From contig NZ_RYZK01000002.1 of the NCBI RefSeq assembly GCF_003990645.1, positions 496,001-560,000 on the forward strand: a stretch of DNA of 64,000 bases. Direction: 5' to 3'. The translations under genes and the position numbers were made by a program. Shown here piece by piece: positions 29,041 through 38,351 of this stretch. The notes below the pieces were generated by a model, which was not told the DNA's origin, searched no databases, and worked only from the letters and a program-made list of their open reading frames with translations. Every line of letters starts with the position of its first letter. Positions within the stretch are counted from its first letter, which is position 1. Origin of the DNA: Shimia sediminis. GTDB taxonomy: Bacteria; Pseudomonadota; Alphaproteobacteria; Rhodobacterales; Rhodobacteraceae.

Positions 29041-29114
29041 GTTTCATCTCCCATGTTGAAACTCCGGTTACTTGCCGGATTGGTTGTCGCCCCGCTTGCC
29101 CGGAGCGATTCGTA

Positions 29115-30767
29115 TTACATCTTACCAACTGCTGCGTCGCCGATGTTATCAACTCCGCGTTCATTGAGAAGATTTGTAAGCCAGTCCGGATCCATTTCAG
29201 GAACAGAACTAAGCAACAAGTCAGTGTATGCGTGGTGCGGCGGCTTGAACATGTCGTGCTTCGGCCCTTGCTCCACGACGCGACCATCCTTCATGACCAC
29301 GACCTCATCCGCAATGGATTTCACAGTCGCGAGATCGTGCGTGATGAACATATAGGTCAGGCCGAGCTCATCCTGAAGTTTTGCCAACAGTTTGAGGATG
29401 CCCTCTGCCACCAATTGGTCCAAAGCCGAGGTGACTTCGTCGCAAATGATGAACTTGGGCTCTGCCGCCAAGGCCCTGGCAATGCCGATGCGCTGTTTCT
29501 GACCGCCCGACAACTCGCTTGGCAAGCGGCTGTAATAGGTATCCGGCTCCAGCTCGATCTCTTCCAACAGCTGATCAACCCGGCGGCGTTTCTGCTTGCC
29601 GGTCAATCCCATGTAGAACTGCACCGGACGCCCGATCAGCTCGCCGATGGTTTTACGCGGGTTCAGCGCGGTGTCGGCCATCTGATAGATCATCTGGGCC
29701 TGACGCAGCTGGGTCTTGCTCCGCTTGCGATAGTCCAGAGGCAGGATTTCACCGTCGTATTCAATATGCCCTTGCTTTGGGGGCAACAGGCCGGTGATGC
29801 AGCGTGCGGTCGTTGACTTACCCGACCCGGATTCACCCACCACGGCAACTGTGCGACCCTCGTGCAGATCAAAGCTCACGTCATGCAGCACCGACACCTT
29901 GCCGTAGGCCGCAGTGACATTCTGAACCGAGATCACCGGCGTGGCACTGGTGTGCACCGCTGGCTTTTGCGGACGTTGAAAGCTGCGCACAGCCCAGAGC
30001 GACTTGGTATAGTCCTCTTTCGGTGTCGACAGCATTTCGCGCGTCTCGGCCTCTTCGACCTCGTCGCCTTTCAGCATGACTTTGATCTTGTCGGCCATCT
30101 GCGCCACAACCGCGAGGTCGTGCGTGATGTAGATCGCCGCCGTGTCGAACTCTTCCACAATCTCGCGAATCGAGGCCAGAACCTCGATCTGCGTGGTCAC
30201 GTCCAGCGCTGTTGTCGGCTCGTCAAAGATGATCAGGTCCGGACGGCAGGCCATCGCCATCGCCGTCATCGCCCGCTGCAGCTGCCCGCCCGAAACCTGG
30301 TGCGGATAGCGAAAGCCGATCTCATCCGGGTTCGGCAAGCGCAGCTTGCGATACAATTCAATCCCGTCAGCCTCGCTGTCAGACTTCGAGCTGACCTTGT
30401 GCTGCACCGGCGCTTCGGTGTGCTGGTCAATCAGCCGGTGCGCCGGGTTGAAGCTCGCCGCAGCCGATTGCGCCACATAGGCGATGCGCTTACCCAACAG
30501 GCTGCGCTTGACAGCGGCTGGGGCATTGACCAGGTCAATGCCGTCAAACTCGACCGTTCCGCCGGAAATCCGGCAGCCGTCCCGGGTATACCCCATTGCG
30601 GCCAGACCCATGGTCGACTTCCCGGCCCCGGATTCCCCGATCAGCCCCATCACTTCACCCTTTTTCAGGTCAAAGCTGGCGCCGTTGATGATCGGGTTCC
30701 AGATTTCGTCGCTACGTCCCTCGATCTGGAGGTCGCGTACTTTCAGAAGCAGTTCACTCTCTGACAT
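29115..30767 (-). CDS. Fused DppD-DppF-type ABC ATPase
   Basis: 550 residues with two complete ATP-binding domains. First half: GESGAGKST (Walker A), VSGGQLQRAM (signature), LIIFDEPTTALD (Walker B), ITHDLAV switch. Second half from about residue 290: GESGSGKST, LSGGQKQRIGIARAL, FIICDEVTSALD, ITHDLATVKSIADEV. The usual two separate peptide-transporter ATPases are joined by a linker near 265-285 (QRPQKPAVHTSATP). It energises the permease pair immediately upstream. Confidence 0.93.
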   Translation of the reverse strand: MSESELLLKVRDLQIEGRSDEIWNPIINGASFDLKKGEVMGLIGESGAGKSTMGLAAMGYTRDGCRISGGTVEFDGIDLVNAPAAVKRSLLGKRIAYVAQSAAASFNPAHRLIDQHTEAPVQHKVSSKSDSEADGIELYRKLRLPNPDEIGFRYPHQVSGGQLQRAMTAMAMACRPDLIIFDEPTTALDVTTQIEVLASIREIVEEFDTAAIYITHDLAVVAQMADKIKVMLKGDEVEEAETREMLSTPKEDYTKSLWAVRSFQRPQKPAVHTSATPVISVQNVTAAYGKVSVLHDVSFDLHEGRTVAVVGESGSGKSTTARCITGLLPPKQGHIEYDGEILPLDYRKRSKTQLRQAQMIYQMADTALNPRKTIGELIGRPVQFYMGLTGKQKRRRVDQLLEEIELEPDTYYSRLPSELSGGQKQRIGIARALAAEPKFIICDEVTSALDQLVAEGILKLLAKLQDELGLTYMFITHDLATVKSIADEVVVMKDGRVVEQGPKHDMFKPPHHAYTDLLLSSVPEMDPDWLTNLLNERGVDNIGDAAVGKM

Positions 30768-30777
30768 CTGCGTCTCC

Positions 30778-32130
30778 TTACTCTTTCAGGCCGGACGATT
30801 TGTGCAGCATCCAGTCGACGACAAAGTTCACGGCCACGGTCAGCAGGGCAATGGCTCCTGCTGCCAGCAGCGGTGCGGCGGCGACGGGCGGCGCAAAGGC
30901 GGCAAAGTTGATGAATTGTGCGAGGTCTTTCACCATGGTTCCCCAGTCCGCCAGCGGCGGCTGAATACCCACACCCAGGAAGCTGAGCGAGGCGATGGTC
31001 AGGAACACAAAGCAGAAACGCAGACCGAATTCAGCCAGCAGCGGTGCTGTCGCATTTGGCAGAATCTCGCGGAAGATGAGATAGCCCATTCCTTCGCCGC
31101 GCAGCTTGGCGGCTTCGATATAGTCCATCACCACGATGTTCAGACCCACCGCACGCGCCAGACGGAACACACGGGTTGAATCGATCACGGCGATAATGAG
31201 CACCATGAAGTATGTCAGCGGGATACCCAGCTCTGGCGCCCAGACGCTGGCGATAGTCATCAGCAAGAGCGCAAAGATCAGGGATGGGATGGCCATCAGA
31301 ACGTCAACCGCGCGCGAGATGACCTGGTCCAGCCAGCCGCCGATGGTGGCCGCCAGAAAGCCCAGCGTCGCCCCGATCAGAAAGGCCAGAACAGTGGTCG
31401 CAAAGGCAATCCCCACCGTGTTCTGTGCGCCATAGATCAGCCGGCTCAGAATGTCGCGACCGATCTGGTCGGTGCCCAGCGGGTAGTCGGGATTCCCCCC
31501 GATCGCTGGATCTCCACCCGGCACGACATTGGCCGCACCCAGGATCTCCTCTTGCCCGTAAGGGGCAAGCGGTCCGACAAAGTACATCACGATAAAGACG
31601 ATCAGCGTTACGCTGACGACCCCGACAATCGACTTGGCCGCGTCTGCACGAAAGTTCACCCGCGCATAGATGCACAACGGAACACCCAGCGCCGCGAGAA
31701 CGATGATCGTGAGCGAGGAAATCTGCCCCGCAAAGATCGCCAGAAAGGCATAGAAGATGATCGTCACGATCCCAAAGGACGCCGTCAGGGGCATCGACCG
31801 GAAAAGCTTCTTGCTGCCTTCAGAGCCAATGTAGATCCCCGCCAGCCGGAAGTAATAGGCGATGATGGCAAAGCCGATAAAGCCTTCAATCGCCACCCGC
31901 AGGAAGAAGTACTTGTTTGCCACCGCCGGCTCGCCGGTGCGGGCAACATAGTAGACTGACACCAGCCAGACCAACAGCGCCGCGCCGAGGACATAGCCAA
32001 AGGCAACGCCAAAAGGCATGTCGCGATACAGTGGTGCATCCTTGGTGACTTTTTGACCAACGAACCGGAAAACCCAGCCGCCTGCCGCGATTGCCACCAG
32101 GGCAATGATAAGTTGCAGCCAGATACTCAT
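30778..32130 (-). CDS. DppC-type ABC permease with long N-terminal membrane extension
   Basis: 450 residues, about 150 more than usual. The C-terminal part from about residue 200 is a standard DppC permease: LGTDQIGRDILSRLIYGAQN, the EAAKLRGEGMGYLIFREILP coupling (EAA) loop and SFLGVGIQPPLADWGTM. The N-terminal 170 residues contain about five extra hydrophobic segments (5-25, 44-62, 78-96, 115-140, 144-160). It overlaps dppB by ATGA and ends 10 bp before the ATPase. The extension's role is unknown. Confidence 0.9.
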   Translation of the reverse strand: MSIWLQLIIALVAIAAGGWVFRFVGQKVTKDAPLYRDMPFGVAFGYVLGAALLVWLVSVYYVARTGEPAVANKYFFLRVAIEGFIGFAIIAYYFRLAGIYIGSEGSKKLFRSMPLTASFGIVTIIFYAFLAIFAGQISSLTIIVLAALGVPLCIYARVNFRADAAKSIVGVVSVTLIVFIVMYFVGPLAPYGQEEILGAANVVPGGDPAIGGNPDYPLGTDQIGRDILSRLIYGAQNTVGIAFATTVLAFLIGATLGFLAATIGGWLDQVISRAVDVLMAIPSLIFALLLMTIASVWAPELGIPLTYFMVLIIAVIDSTRVFRLARAVGLNIVVMDYIEAAKLRGEGMGYLIFREILPNATAPLLAEFGLRFCFVFLTIASLSFLGVGIQPPLADWGTMVKDLAQFINFAAFAPPVAAAPLLAAGAIALLTVAVNFVVDWMLHKSSGLKE

Positions 32131-33125
32131 TTCGGATGCCTCAGACGTGGGTTAGAGATAATCGACAAGATGTCCGCCATCAGGTTCAACAGGATGTACG
32201 CGGCGGCAAAGATCAGGCAGCAGGCCTGCACCACCGGAATATCGCGGATCTTCACACTGTCGACAAAGAGCTGACCGATGCCCGGATAGACGAACACCAC
32301 CTCAACCACGACCACACCGGTGATCAGATAAGCCAGGTTCAGCGCGATCACGTTGATGATCGGCGCCAGCGCGTTCGGCAGCGCGTGCTTGACGATCACC
32401 CGCATCGGCGAAATGCCCTTCAGCCGCGCCATCTCGATATAGGGCGACGCCAGCAGGTTGATGATCGCCGCCCGTGTCATCCGCATCATATGCGCGGTCA
32501 CCACAAGGGTCAGCGTCAGCGCCGGGAGCAGCGTTTTGGTCAGCCGCTCGCTGAAATCCATACCTTCATAGATATTCGACAGAGACGGCAGGATCGGGTT
32601 CAGCACCGCCAGGAACAGGATCAGCACATAGGCCATGAAGAACTCGGGCGATGAAATCGACGACAGCGTCATGACGTTTGCCGCGCGGTCAAAAATCGAG
32701 TTGCGATAAAGCGCGGCGAGAACCCCCAGAGTGACCGCGATCGGCACGGCGATCATGGCGGTCACACCGGCCAGGAACATGGTGTTCTCAAAGCGTGGTG
32801 CAACTTGCGAGGCCACCGAGGCGAGACCTGATCCGGTGTCAGTACCGGCAAAGCTGGCAAAGTTCGCCTGCGCGAAACTGTTGCCCAGATCTCCCTGGAT
32901 AGCGCCGCCCAGCCATTGCATATAGCGCGTCAGTGGCGGGTCGTTTAACCCCAGGTCATTTCGGATTGCCTCAATCGCTTCCGGCGTAGCACCCTGACCC
33001 AGGATGGCTTGCGCAAAGTCCCCTGGCAGAAGGTTTACTGCCGTGAAGATGACGATTGAGACGACGAACAGCGTCAGAAGCCCGAGCGCGAGCCGCTGCG
33101 CAATGATTCTTAGAATAGAGGCCAC
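32127..33125 (-). CDS. DppB-type ABC permease
   Basis: 332 residues, normal length. It starts with a membrane helix (RLALGLLTLFVVSIVIFTAV) and the LLPGDFAQAILGQGATPEAI block of DppB/OppB proteins. The coupling loop is YIEMARLKGISPMRVIVKHA, followed by LPNALAPIINVIALN and a final helix. First gene of the transporter operon, 175 bp downstream of pip in the same orientation. It forms the channel with the DppC partner. Confidence 0.92.
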   Translation of the reverse strand: MASILRIIAQRLALGLLTLFVVSIVIFTAVNLLPGDFAQAILGQGATPEAIEAIRNDLGLNDPPLTRYMQWLGGAIQGDLGNSFAQANFASFAGTDTGSGLASVASQVAPRFENTMFLAGVTAMIAVPIAVTLGVLAALYRNSIFDRAANVMTLSSISSPEFFMAYVLILFLAVLNPILPSLSNIYEGMDFSERLTKTLLPALTLTLVVTAHMMRMTRAAIINLLASPYIEMARLKGISPMRVIVKHALPNALAPIINVIALNLAYLITGVVVVEVVFVYPGIGQLFVDSVKIRDIPVVQACCLIFAAAYILLNLMADILSIISNPRLRHPK

Positions 33126-33261
33126 GTGTCCTCACCTGTTGTGTCGTTATATTGTTAATTCCACTCAGGTTAACGGTGCTTCACCACCTGTAAAGCCAGA
33201 AAAAAATATTTCTGAGGAACCTTTTCGTTTTCCCGGTGTTTTGGTTGGGTTTTGCCCAGTA

Positions 33262-33299
33262 AATTTGAAAATTGGATATACCGCAATTTGAAAACTGGA
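33262..33299. repeat. Pair of 15-bp direct repeats upstream of the ABC operon
   Basis: AATTTGAAAATTGGA at 33262-33276 and AATTTGAAAACTGGA at 33285-33299 differ at one base and are offset by 23 bp (about two helical turns). They sit in an AT-rich gap between pip and dppB and may bind a regulator of the transporter operon. The rest of the gap (33126-33261) holds no gene I can support. Confidence 0.55.
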
Positions 33300-33300
33300 C

Positions 33301-34272
33301 CTAAGCGTCGCCCAATTGCTTCATGATGCGCACCAATTCAGCACTGATCCCGGGCTCTGAAAGTGCATGCCCCGCGTCCCGCACAAAGCGCAACTGGCCG
33401 CTTTTCCAGCGTTTTTGCAGCTCATAAGCTGAGCGCGGAGGGCAGATCATATCGTACCGCCCCTGAACGATGAAACCTGGAATGTCCGCCAGTTTTTCCA
33501 TGTTGTTCAGGATGTGCCCATCCGCATCAAGGAACCCGGCGTTCTTGAAATAGTGATTCTCCAGGCGCGAAAATGCACGGGCATATTCTGCGGGCGGCTC
33601 GCCCCAGGTGCCGTTGGACTGTATCGACGCCAGCGCGTTTTCCCACGCCGCCCAGGCGCGGGCGAATTTCACTTCGGTCGCATGGTCGCCGGAAAACAGG
33701 CGCTCGTGATAGGCCGCGATCAAATTGCCCTGCTCGTCTTCGGGCACCAACCCTGCAAACCTGCCCCACTGTTCCGGCCAAAACTGTCCGGCACCTCCGC
33801 CATAAAACCAGTCCAGCTCGCGTTGCATCATCAAAAAGACACCGCGCAGCACCAGACAGGCAACCCGCTCGGGGTGGCTCTGGGCATAGAGCAGCGACAG
33901 GGTCGCGCCCCAGCTGCCGCCGAACACGATCCAGTCGTCAATGCCCAGCTCTTCGCGAATCCGCTCCATGTCGGCGATCAGATGCCATGTCGTGTTGGCC
34001 TCGACCGAGGCATGCGGCGTCGAGCGCCCGCAACCGCGCTGGTCAAACAGGATGACGCGATAGATTGCGGGGTCGAAATACCGCCGCATTGCCGGGCTGC
34101 AACCGCCCCCCGGCCCACCATGCACAACCACCACCGGCAGACCATCAGGCCGTCCCGATTGCTCTGCATAGACGCGATGCCCGTCGCCCACGTCGAGCAT
34201 CCTCTGGTCAAAGGGTTCGACCGGAGGATAAAGGTAATGCACTGCGCGCTTTTGGCTCGGGTTTCTGTCCAT
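33301..34272 (-). CDS. pip: Proline iminopeptidase
   Basis: 323 residues from ATG at 34272; a much longer in-frame ORF upstream is antisense to ubiG and rejected. Alpha/beta-hydrolase of peptidase family S33: HGGPGGGCSPAMRRYFDP (oxyanion HGGPGG), RVILFDQRGCGRSTPHA, nucleophile elbow GGSWGATLSL, and catalytic His in DAGHALSE. It removes N-terminal proline from peptides in the cytoplasm. It lies upstream of the peptide-type ABC transporter and divergent from ubiG by 51 bp. Confidence 0.93.
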   Translation of the reverse strand: MDRNPSQKRAVHYLYPPVEPFDQRMLDVGDGHRVYAEQSGRPDGLPVVVVHGGPGGGCSPAMRRYFDPAIYRVILFDQRGCGRSTPHASVEANTTWHLIADMERIREELGIDDWIVFGGSWGATLSLLYAQSHPERVACLVLRGVFLMMQRELDWFYGGGAGQFWPEQWGRFAGLVPEDEQGNLIAAYHERLFSGDHATEVKFARAWAAWENALASIQSNGTWGEPPAEYARAFSRLENHYFKNAGFLDADGHILNNMEKLADIPGFIVQGRYDMICPPRSAYELQKRWKSGQLRFVRDAGHALSEPGISAELVRIMKQLGDA

Positions 34273-34323
34273 TATTGACCTATATAAGAGCGGACGGCTC
34301 ACATGAAGCATACGGAGATCAGA

Positions 34324-35070
34324 ATGCAAGCCTCTCAAACCACTGTCGACCCCGCAGAAGTCGCAAAGTTTGAAGCCATGGCCGCCGAGTGGTGGGACCC
34401 CAAGGGCAAATTCAAGCCGCTGCACCTGATGAATCCGTGCCGTCTCGACTATATCACGTCGCAAATCGCGGCCGAGTTCAACCGCGATCTCAGCGCCGCG
34501 CGCCCCTTTGAGGGCCTGCGCCTGTTGGACATCGGCTGCGGTGGGGGGCTGCTCAGTGAACCCATGGCCCGCCTTGGTGCCACCGTGGTTGGTGCGGACG
34601 CCGCCGAACGCAACATCCCCGTCGCACAGGTTCACGCAGAGCAATCCGGTCTCGACATCGACTACCGCAACACCACAGCCGAAGCGATGGCCGACGCCGG
34701 GGAACAGTTCGACATCGTGTTGAACATGGAAGTGGTCGAACACGTTGCCGACCCGCTGGCCTACCTCACCGCCTGCCGCCAGCTTCTGAAACCCGGCGGG
34801 CTGCATCTCTGTTCCACCATCAACCGCAATCCAAAAAGCTTTGCCGCGGCCATTGTCGGCGCGGAATACATCATGCGCTGGCTGCCCAAGGGCACGCACG
34901 AGTGGCACAAGTTCATCACCCCGGATGAGCTGTTCGCCCTGATCGAACAGGCGGGGCTGACCCCGGTCGACCGCAAAGGTTTCGTGTTCAACCCGATCAC
35001 CTGGCAATGGTCGATCTCGGATCGCGACCTCAGCGTGAACTACGTCACCGCCAGCCTCAAACCCGCCTGA
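34324..35070 (+). CDS. ubiG: Ubiquinone biosynthesis O-methyltransferase UbiG
   Basis: 248 residues from ATG at 34324, chosen because GGAG lies 6 bases upstream (an ATG at 34303 does not). Motifs: [20 protein letters not shown], the SAM-binding [20 protein letters not shown], and [11 protein letters not shown]. It methylates both hydroxyl groups during ubiquinone synthesis. The divergent promoter region is only 51 bp and contains TATATAAG near 34278. The RNA methyltransferase gene follows by 5 bp. Confidence 0.96.
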   Translation: MQASQTTVDPAEVAKFEAMAAEWWDPKGKFKPLHLMNPCRLDYITSQIAAEFNRDLSAARPFEGLRLLDIGCGGGLLSEPMARLGATVVGADAAERNIPVAQVHAEQSGLDIDYRNTTAEAMADAGEQFDIVLNMEVVEHVADPLAYLTACRQLLKPGGLHLCSTINRNPKSFAAAIVGAEYIMRWLPKGTHEWHKFITPDELFALIEQAGLTPVDRKGFVFNPITWQWSISDRDLSVNYVTASLKPA

Positions 35071-35075
35071 AGGCC

Positions 35076-36293
35076 ATGACCGAACTCACGATCGAACGCC
35101 TCGGCCACCACGGCGATGGCATTGCCGCCGGACCGGTCTTTGTGCCCCTCACCCTGCCGGGCGAGGTTGTCAGCGGTGACCTCGACGGCACCCGCCTGAC
35201 CAACGTGCGAATCGAACGCCCCTCGGACGACCGCGTGAAACCGCCCTGCCGCCACTTCAAATCCTGCGGCGGATGCCAGTTGCAGCACGCCAGCGACGCC
35301 TTTCTGGCCGATTGGAAAGTGGACGTGGTGCGCCATGCCCTGACCGCCCAGGGCCTCGACGCGCCCATGCGCCCGATCCAGACCTCACCGCCGCAATCCC
35401 GCCGCCGCGCCGTTCTGTCCGCCCGCCGCACCAAAAAGGGCGCCATGGTCGGCTTTCACCAGCGCGCCAGCGACGTGATCTGCGAGATCCCCGATTGCCA
35501 GCTGCTGCACCCTGACCTCATGGCCGCCCTGCCGGTGGCCAAGGCGCTTGCCATCATCGGGGCCAGCCGCAAGGGCGAACTCAGCATCAACGCCACGCTC
35601 ACCCAACACGGCCTCGACATTGCCGTCACAGGGGGCAAACCGCTGGATGGCGCGTTCCTGAGCCAGCTTGCGCAGGAAACCGAACGCCTGCGCCTTGCGC
35701 GCCTGACCTGGGATGGCGAGGTCATCGCCGCGCGCCTGCCCGCCACGCACAGCTTTGGCAAAGCCACGGTCACCCCCCCGCCCGGCGCCTTCCTGCAGGC
35801 GACCGACCAGGGCGAAGCTGCTTTGCTGTCCGCCGTGATCGACGCCATCGGCAACACCGGCAAACGCGGCATCGACCTTTTCGCGGGCTGTGGCACCTTC
35901 ACTTTGCCGCTCGCAGAGCGTTTTGAAATGCACGGTGTCGAATACGAACGCGCCATGCTGGAGGCGCTCGACAAAGGCTGGCGCGGCACGCAGGGCCTGA
36001 AGAAAACCACCACCGAGGCCCGTGATCTGTTCCGCAATCCTTTGATCGCCGAAGACTTGCACTACGACTTTGCGGTCATCGACCCGCCCCGCGCCGGGGC
36101 CGAGGCGCAGGTGCGTGAACTTGCGCAATCCAAAATCCCCACGATCGCCTTTGTCTCCTGCAACCCGGTCACCTTTGCCCGCGATGCCGCGACACTGACC
36201 ACTGCGGGCTACACCCTCGATTGGGTACAGGTTGTCGACCAGTTCCGCTGGTCCTCGCATATCGAACTGGCAGCGCGGTTTTCCGCCGCCTGA
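35076..36293 (+). CDS. RlmD/RumA-like 23S rRNA (uracil-C5)-methyltransferase
   Basis: 405 residues. TRAM-like N-terminus (TIERLGHHGDGIA), then iron-sulfur cysteines (CRHFKSCGGCQLQH plus a later Cys in EIPDCQLL), SAM-binding LFAGCGTFTLPLAERF, VIDPPRAGAEAQV, and the catalytic VSCNPVTFARD. This is the TrmA/RumA family that methylates uracil-5 in rRNA or tRNA; which uracil is not deducible. It follows ubiG by 5 bp and is probably co-transcribed. Confidence 0.9.
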   Translation: MTELTIERLGHHGDGIAAGPVFVPLTLPGEVVSGDLDGTRLTNVRIERPSDDRVKPPCRHFKSCGGCQLQHASDAFLADWKVDVVRHALTAQGLDAPMRPIQTSPPQSRRRAVLSARRTKKGAMVGFHQRASDVICEIPDCQLLHPDLMAALPVAKALAIIGASRKGELSINATLTQHGLDIAVTGGKPLDGAFLSQLAQETERLRLARLTWDGEVIAARLPATHSFGKATVTPPPGAFLQATDQGEAALLSAVIDAIGNTGKRGIDLFAGCGTFTLPLAERFEMHGVEYERAMLEALDKGWRGTQGLKKTTTEARDLFRNPLIAEDLHYDFAVIDPPRAGAEAQVRELAQSKIPTIAFVSCNPVTFARDAATLTTAGYTLDWVQVVDQFRWSSHIELAARFSAA

Positions 36294-36388
36294 TCCGTTC
36301 ACGATTGCGCGACACGCTCACCCGCGCTATCCGCTGGCGCTCGGACGCGCTATGATCGCGTCAAATTCAGGCGAACAAGGACAGGTCG

Positions 36389-36883
36389 ATGCGGTGGATT
36401 TCGTGGATAGTGGTGGCTGTGATGCTGACGACGCTGGCGGGCTGTTCGTCCAAGTTCCGCTCGTATGACGGCCCCGAGGTCACCCGCGTTCTGATCTACA
36501 AGGAAAGCCGCACAATGTATCTGATGCACCACGAAGAGGTGCTGAAAACCTACAATGTCGGACTGGGCTTTGAACCCCTGGGTCACAAGGAAATCAAAGG
36601 TGACGGCAAAACCCCCGAGGGCGACTATCGCGTTGACCGCCGCAACCCCAACAGTGAATTTCACCTCTCGATCGGCATCAACTATCCCAACGCCGAGGAT
36701 CGCGCCTACGCCAAGTCCATCGGCAAAGACCCCGGCGGAGACATCTTTATCCATGGCCGCCCGTGGAAATACCGCAGCGGCGGAGAAGACTGGACAGCCG
36801 GATGTGTGGCCGTGACCAACAATGAAATGGAAGAGGTTTACGCCATGGTCAGGACCGGCACCGTGGTGTCGATCTATCCCTGA
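36389..36883 (+). CDS. L,D-transpeptidase (YkuD) lipoprotein
   Basis: 164 residues. A short signal with lipobox LAGC (Cys19) marks a lipoprotein. The YkuD catalytic segment is IFIHGRPWKYRSGGEDWTAG followed by CVAV, with the active Cys in GCVAV and the conserved His earlier. Such enzymes form 3-3 cross-links in peptidoglycan or attach lipoproteins; this small form resembles the DpaA/YafK-type subgroup of the family, whose members may act as hydrolases. An AAGGACAGG site precedes the ATG. It converges on the CAP lipoprotein gene 3 bp away. Confidence 0.85.
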   Translation: MRWISWIVVAVMLTTLAGCSSKFRSYDGPEVTRVLIYKESRTMYLMHHEEVLKTYNVGLGFEPLGHKEIKGDGKTPEGDYRVDRRNPNSEFHLSIGINYPNAEDRAYAKSIGKDPGGDIFIHGRPWKYRSGGEDWTAGCVAVTNNEMEEVYAMVRTGTVVSIYP

Positions 36884-36886
36884 GGG

Positions 36887-37441
36887 TTAGCCTGAAACTG
36901 GCGGTGCGCTTGGCGCCACCGACTGCACCTGCGGCGCTTGCGCCTGTGTGCCGGTGACCATCGTCCACCAGATCTTGCCGCCCTTTTCCTGGAACCAGGC
37001 AATGCCCACGTCCTGCGCTTCGGGGCTCAACAGGACCTGTTTGGTGTCTTCCTGTGCCAACCACGCCTCAAGCGTCTGCATCTCGTTCTCATAGGTCTCC
37101 GAGATCGTCTCACCCAGGAACTTGCCGTTATAGCCGACGCGCTGAACCCGCTGGATGGGCGAAGACCCGTCCGAGCCAAAGTGCCAGGGGCGGTTCTGAA
37201 TCGACATGTCGCGCGCATGGGTGGCGGCGGCTGCGTTCAACTGCGCGTTCAGCTCCAGGGGTGCGGCCCCCGATGCCTGACGCAGCGCGTTGACTGAATC
37301 CAACACCCGATACTGGATTTTCGCGGTGGCATTCGACGAAATCTTGTACTGCTTTGCACCCCGTGCACCGCCCGTGTCGGTGGTGGTTCCACACCCGGCG
37401 AGCACCAGTGCCGCAGCCATAAAGAATGCCATTAGTCGCAT
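36887..37441 (-). CDS. CAP/SCP-domain lipoprotein
   Basis: 184 residues from ATG at 37441, which gives a clean lipoprotein signal (MRLMAFFMAAALVLAGC, Cys17). The CAP (SCP/PR-1) domain covers about 45-165: VLDSVNALRQASGAAPLELN, AAAATHARDM, WHFGSDGSSPIQRVQRVGYN and VGIAWFQEKGGKIWWTMV. Bacterial CAP proteins are secreted and of mostly unknown function. A shorter-than-usual loop lies between the two conserved His positions. It is divergent from the second L,D-transpeptidase gene. Confidence 0.8.
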   Translation of the reverse strand: MRLMAFFMAAALVLAGCGTTTDTGGARGAKQYKISSNATAKIQYRVLDSVNALRQASGAAPLELNAQLNAAAATHARDMSIQNRPWHFGSDGSSPIQRVQRVGYNGKFLGETISETYENEMQTLEAWLAQEDTKQVLLSPEAQDVGIAWFQEKGGKIWWTMVTGTQAQAPQVQSVAPSAPPVSG

Positions 37442-37612
37442 TGTTGCCCGTCCAGTCTTCGTTGCCTGAAGCCCCATCTACCCCATGGTGCGTTGCGTTG
37501 AAAACCCACATCCGCGTGAGATTGCCAAATGACGCGAGTTTGATTTGCGACTGAGGCTTTCTCGCAATATGAATAGGCAAAATCACGCTTTTGCCAAGTT
37601 TCGAGGATCAAT

Positions 37613-38206
37613 ATGACGGATCAGAACGCTTCTCGCTTTGGCCGCCGCGCCTTTCTGGCCAGCGGTGCGGCCTTTCTCAGCGCCCCCGCAATCGCGCAAA
37701 CCGAAAACACGACCGAGGTCGAGCGCGACCTTGACGAGGTGGTGCACCGCAACATTTCCAGCTTCCGCGCGCTTGATTGGCGGCCCTATTTCTCAAACAC
37801 CCGCAACGGCGCGATCCTTGTCGATGTGACCTCGCGGGCGCTGCACTACTGGTCTGACGACCAGTCGGTTTACAAACTTTACCCCTCTTCGGTGCCCTTG
37901 ACCGAAGATCTGACCCGCCGTGGCCGCACCAAGATCATCCGCAAGGTCGAAGGCCCCAGCTGGACCCCCACCCCCGCCATGAAAAAGCGCAACCCGGAGT
38001 GGCCGGATCACGTGCCGCCGGGTCCTGAGAACCCTCTGGGCACCCACGCGCTCTATCTCAGCTGGACCTATTACCGCATCCACGGCACCCACGACACGCG
38101 CAAAATTGGCCGTCGTTCGTCGAACGGCTGCATCGGGCTTTACAACGAACATATCTCTGAATTGTTCGGCCTTGCCAAAGTGGGCACGCAAGTGTTGCTT
38201 ATTTGA
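37613..38206 (+). CDS. L,D-transpeptidase (ErfK/YbiS/YcfS type) with Tat signal
   Basis: 197 residues. A Tat signal peptide (FGRRAFLASGAAFLSAPAIA) precedes a YkuD domain from about residue 60: GAILVDVTSRALHYWSDDQS, NPLGTHALYLSWTYYRIHG and the catalytic HGTHDTRKIGRRSSNGCIGL (Cys in SNGCIGL). It cross-links peptidoglycan stem peptides or anchors lipoproteins in the periplasm. Second YkuD protein within 1.3 kb, on the same strand as the first. Confidence 0.9.
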   Translation: MTDQNASRFGRRAFLASGAAFLSAPAIAQTENTTEVERDLDEVVHRNISSFRALDWRPYFSNTRNGAILVDVTSRALHYWSDDQSVYKLYPSSVPLTEDLTRRGRTKIIRKVEGPSWTPTPAMKKRNPEWPDHVPPGPENPLGTHALYLSWTYYRIHGTHDTRKIGRRSSNGCIGLYNEHISELFGLAKVGTQVLLI

Positions 38207-38351
38207 CGACATTTTGGCCTTCACGCCGCGTCAAAGGCAATCTTGGGTTTGCAATCCCCCCCCATTGCTGTTTAGACAAGGATACGAGGTAAGTCTTGGG
38301 AGCTTTGCGTCGCGATTTCTATGGCGCACGGCTAAATATCTGGAGGATACT

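Noticed and set aside
34273-35007. 568-codon form of proline iminopeptidase
   Set aside because: The extra 245 codons lie antisense to ubiG; the ATG at 34272 gives a normal-length enzyme.
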